From NCBI GenBank assembly GCA_964478335.1, contig CAYZIC010000020.1:1-33680 (forward strand): DNA of 33,680 nucleotides, read 5' to 3'. Position numbers and translations under genes: made by a program. Positions 31,443 through 33,680 of this stretch are shown here, one piece after another. The first letter of the stretch is position 1. The number at the start of each line of letters is the position of its first letter. Under the pieces are notes generated by a model, which saw nothing but the letters and a program-made list of their open reading frames with translations, did not search any database and was not told the origin of the DNA. This stretch comes from CAYZIC01 sp964478335. Lineage in GTDB: Bacteria > Verrucomicrobiota > Kiritimatiellia > RFP12 > DVOR01.

Positions 31443-33191
31443 CTACGCCCCCGAGATCTGGTAAAGGCCACGATAGACAGACCGCTCCTGAGCGATCAGC
31501 GCATCATGAGATCCCTCCTCCACAATGCGCCCATGATTGACTACGACAATCTTATCAGCATTGCGAATCGTTGAGAGACGATGAGCGATAATCAAGACAG
31601 TTCGCTTGATCATGAGGTTATTGATTGCTTGCTGGACGACCTGCTCAGACTGATTATCCAAAGCAGACGTAGCCTCATCAAGGATGACGATTGGCGCATT
31701 TTTAACAAATGCCCGCGCGATCGCCACACGTTGCTTTTGACCACCAGAGAGCAAGATGCCCCGTTCACCGATCTCCGTATCGAGGCCCCGGTCAAGCGAT
31801 TGGATAAAGTCATCCAAGCACGCACTCGAAACCGCACGAGCCAATTGCTCCTCTGTTGCCAGAGGATTGCCCAGCAAGATATTCTCACGAATGGTCCCAG
31901 CAAAGAGGAAGTTATCCTGGAAGACCACCGCAATTTTATCACGCAAAGACTCCAATGTAAATTGGCGAATATCTACGCCATCAATCTCAATAGATCCCCT
32001 CGTAACATCATAAAACCGAGGGAGCAAGTTGGCCAGCGTCGTCTTCCCGCCCCCCGAATTCCCCACAAAAGCCACCATCGACCCAACAGGGATCGTCAAG
32101 TTTACCTCCTTGAGTACAGGTTTACCAGCCACATACTCAAACGAAACATCCTTGTAGCGGATATCCTTGGCGACGGATGTAAGCGCCACTGCGTCTGTAG
32201 CATCAACGATATGAGGATGCGCATCTAACATTTCAAAGACACGCTCCATAGACATTAATGCCAGCTGCACCTTGCCCACATTGTTTCCCATTGCCTTAAT
32301 CGGCCGATAGAGTAGCATGAGAGCGGTAATAAATGAGACAAATTCGCCAGGTGTCAGTTTCCCAGAAGTGATCAGATAGCTTCCCACCCAGATCGCGCCT
32401 GCGATTCCCCATGAAATAATGAAATGCATCATTGGGCTGAGGATTCCCGTACGCTTCACCATCTTCATACTGAGCTTAAAGATAGACCGCAATGTCGCGG
32501 CAAAGCGAGATTCTTGCATTGCGTAAAGGTTGTAAGAGGTAATCGTACGATTACCATTAAATGCCTCATTATAATAGGTCACAAGCTGAGAGACACCAAG
32601 GACAGTTTGATTCATCAGCTCCCTCAACCTCCTCCTAAGCGATGTTAGCGGATAGAGCGCAAAGACCATCACAAGCACTGCAATAATTGCCAACTGCCAA
32701 GAATTATAAAAAAGCACAAAGATTAACCCAAGAGAAGAAAAGATCTGCGTCGTGAAGACCTTAACATTGGAGATGACCCCAGCACAAGCCATATCGGCAT
32801 CTTGATTAAATCGAAACTGGATATTCCCCGAGCTATTCGTATCAAAAAAGGCAGACTCATAGCGGATGAGTCGTTTAAATAGTGCAGTCTTTAAGTCCAA
32901 GGCGATACGATTCGCCACCCAAGTATTTAAATAGTTTGCAGCATAGGTAAGAGAGCTTTGTACCAAGCTAAAGCCGACGATTAATACAGGGATCCAAGAT
33001 AGGAGCGTGCCCTCTTTAGCAATTAAGACAGTATCCATGTAAGGCTTCATAATCCACGCAATTGCGCCATCCATAGCCCCAACAGGAATCGTAACCGCAA
33101 TACCCAATATCGCACGGAGAAGATGCGGCTTCACAAAGGGAAACATCTTCTTGTAATTAACAATCAAATAATCAAAGTCAATCTTGTCCAT
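31443..33191 (-). CDS. msbA: MsbA-like ABC exporter (ATPase and permease in one chain)
   Basis: Inner-membrane homodimeric exporter; MsbA flips lipid A-core in diderms, though related half-transporters carry other lipids or drugs. The 582 residues have an N-terminal six-helix membrane domain (to about 320), then Walker A GNSGGGKTT, Q-loop VFQDNFLF, signature LSGGQKQRVAIARAF, Walker B VILDEATSALD and switch His in AHRLSTI. The MsbA assignment over other half-transporters rests on overall length and resemblance. AAGGA is five bases before the ATG, which overlaps the preceding small gene by 14 bases. Confidence 0.88.
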   Translation of the reverse strand: MDKIDFDYLIVNYKKMFPFVKPHLLRAILGIAVTIPVGAMDGAIAWIMKPYMDTVLIAKEGTLLSWIPVLIVGFSLVQSSLTYAANYLNTWVANRIALDLKTALFKRLIRYESAFFDTNSSGNIQFRFNQDADMACAGVISNVKVFTTQIFSSLGLIFVLFYNSWQLAIIAVLVMVFALYPLTSLRRRLRELMNQTVLGVSQLVTYYNEAFNGNRTITSYNLYAMQESRFAATLRSIFKLSMKMVKRTGILSPMMHFIISWGIAGAIWVGSYLITSGKLTPGEFVSFITALMLLYRPIKAMGNNVGKVQLALMSMERVFEMLDAHPHIVDATDAVALTSVAKDIRYKDVSFEYVAGKPVLKEVNLTIPVGSMVAFVGNSGGGKTTLANLLPRFYDVTRGSIEIDGVDIRQFTLESLRDKIAVVFQDNFLFAGTIRENILLGNPLATEEQLARAVSSACLDDFIQSLDRGLDTEIGERGILLSGGQKQRVAIARAFVKNAPIVILDEATSALDNQSEQVVQQAINNLMIKRTVLIIAHRLSTIRNADKIVVVNHGRIVEEGSHDALIAQERSVYRGLYQISGA

Positions 33192-33648
33192 AAGAATCCT
33201 TAGTTACAGGGTCTCGATACAAACGCAGCCATGCAGGACGATGGATATATTTACCCGTGGCATACTGAATGCCAAGAACCTGAATGCATCGTTCATTTTT
33301 ATGAAGGTGAATACTCAACAAAAACGCAAACCATGAGGTCAAGCTTAGTGTTGGGATTTTGGGATAGGGATTATTCTCAAGGATACGGCGAACGTTGTCA
33401 TTCCTTAATACAAAAGTCCTATGAAAGAACGAAAGCGTTTGGATCAGTGCTCGCAATTCGTCTAGTGCCAGTGTTGTTTTATCCTTAGGTAAATAACGAA
33501 TTGCATTCTGATACGCGCTAACAATAAGCGAAGTAAAAGACTTACGCACTGAACGAAACTTATTATAACGGGTAATCACATTATAAATGACAGAAAGTAT
33601 TTTAATATGATCAAGGGCAATCATACTCCGTGAAAACGTTTGATTCAT
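33178..33648 (-). CDS. Unrecognised 156-residue protein overlapping msbA
   Basis: I do not recognise this protein. It is basic and probably helical in its first ~115 residues (SFTSLIVSAYQNAIRYL, LDELRALIQTLSFFHRTFVLRNDNVRRIL), with one moderately hydrophobic stretch (about residues 100-113, SLTSWFAFLLSIHL), and ends in an Arg/Tyr-rich tail. No signal peptide is seen. The start follows a G-rich site (GAGAGG continuing into a run of eight G), and the stop overlaps msbA by 14 bases, so the two are probably coupled. An accessory role in lipid export or lipopolysaccharide synthesis would fit but is not shown. It is more AT-rich than its neighbours. Confidence 0.65.
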   Translation of the reverse strand: MNQTFSRSMIALDHIKILSVIYNVITRYNKFRSVRKSFTSLIVSAYQNAIRYLPKDKTTLALDELRALIQTLSFFHRTFVLRNDNVRRILENNPYPKIPTLSLTSWFAFLLSIHLHKNERCIQVLGIQYATGKYIHRPAWLRLYRDPVTKDSYGQD

Positions 33649-33680
33649 AACCCCCCCCTCTCGCCGATAATAATGATAGA

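Noticed and set aside
1..33680. tRNA or rRNA genes
   Set aside because: No T-loop GGTTCGAATC-type box with matching acceptor stem, and no rRNA signature, was found on either strand.

Overview
The window looks like chromosomal core sequence from a Gram-negative (diderm) bacterium. Evidence for two membranes is an MsbA-type lipid exporter, several lipobox lipoproteins with BamE-like motifs, an RseP-type site-2 protease and type IV pilus/type II secretion ATPases. The pseudopilin N-terminus, the MoxR-DUF58 cluster, GatCAB and the abundant short intergenic repeats would fit the PVC superphylum (Lentisphaerota/Kiritimatiellota/Verrucomicrobiota). That placement is inference from gene content, not something I could test. 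I see no tRNA, rRNA, transposase, integrase or cas gene.

Layout. (1) 1-9520, minus strand: a zinc-ribbon/PTS-EIIA fusion, then moxR, a DUF58 protein, a membrane protein and xseA, tightly packed, followed by a Gfo/Idh/MocA oxidoreductase, secG, a pseudopilin with its own promoter, and priA running off the left edge. (2) 9521-10476: an unusually long non-coding interval between divergent operons, with a 37-nt direct repeat, long inverted repeats, SD-led mini-ORFs and promoters. (3) 10477-19293, plus strand: rseP, ispG, pdxJ, three tandem small lipoproteins, a DinG-type helicase and an ABC-F ATPase. (4) 19294-22205: a repeat-rich convergent interval, then (minus) a GH20 hexosaminidase, an ArsC/Spx-like protein and a lipoprotein. 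(5) 22206-29898, minus: gatC-gatA-gatB-gspE/pilB-pilT-gspE/pilB, apparently one transcription unit. (6) 29899-33648, minus: repeat-rich spacer, hisF, second repeat-rich spacer, msbA and an unrecognised small gene overlapping msbA.

Functionally this is mostly housekeeping: replication restart and repair (PriA, ExoVII, DinG), secretion and envelope (SecG, RseP, MsbA, lipoproteins), cofactors and isoprenoids (IspG, PdxJ, HisF), tRNA-dependent amidation (GatCAB) and pilus motors. The least ordinary parts are the 956-nt divergent intergenic region, the triplet of BamE-like lipoproteins, the zinc-ribbon/EIIA fusion, the pilus motors sharing an operon with GatCAB, and a genome-style family of heptamer tandem repeats and 3-nt-loop palindromes confined to the spacers, one of which supplies the stop codon of a gene. 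I found no convincing complete undescribed defence-type system.
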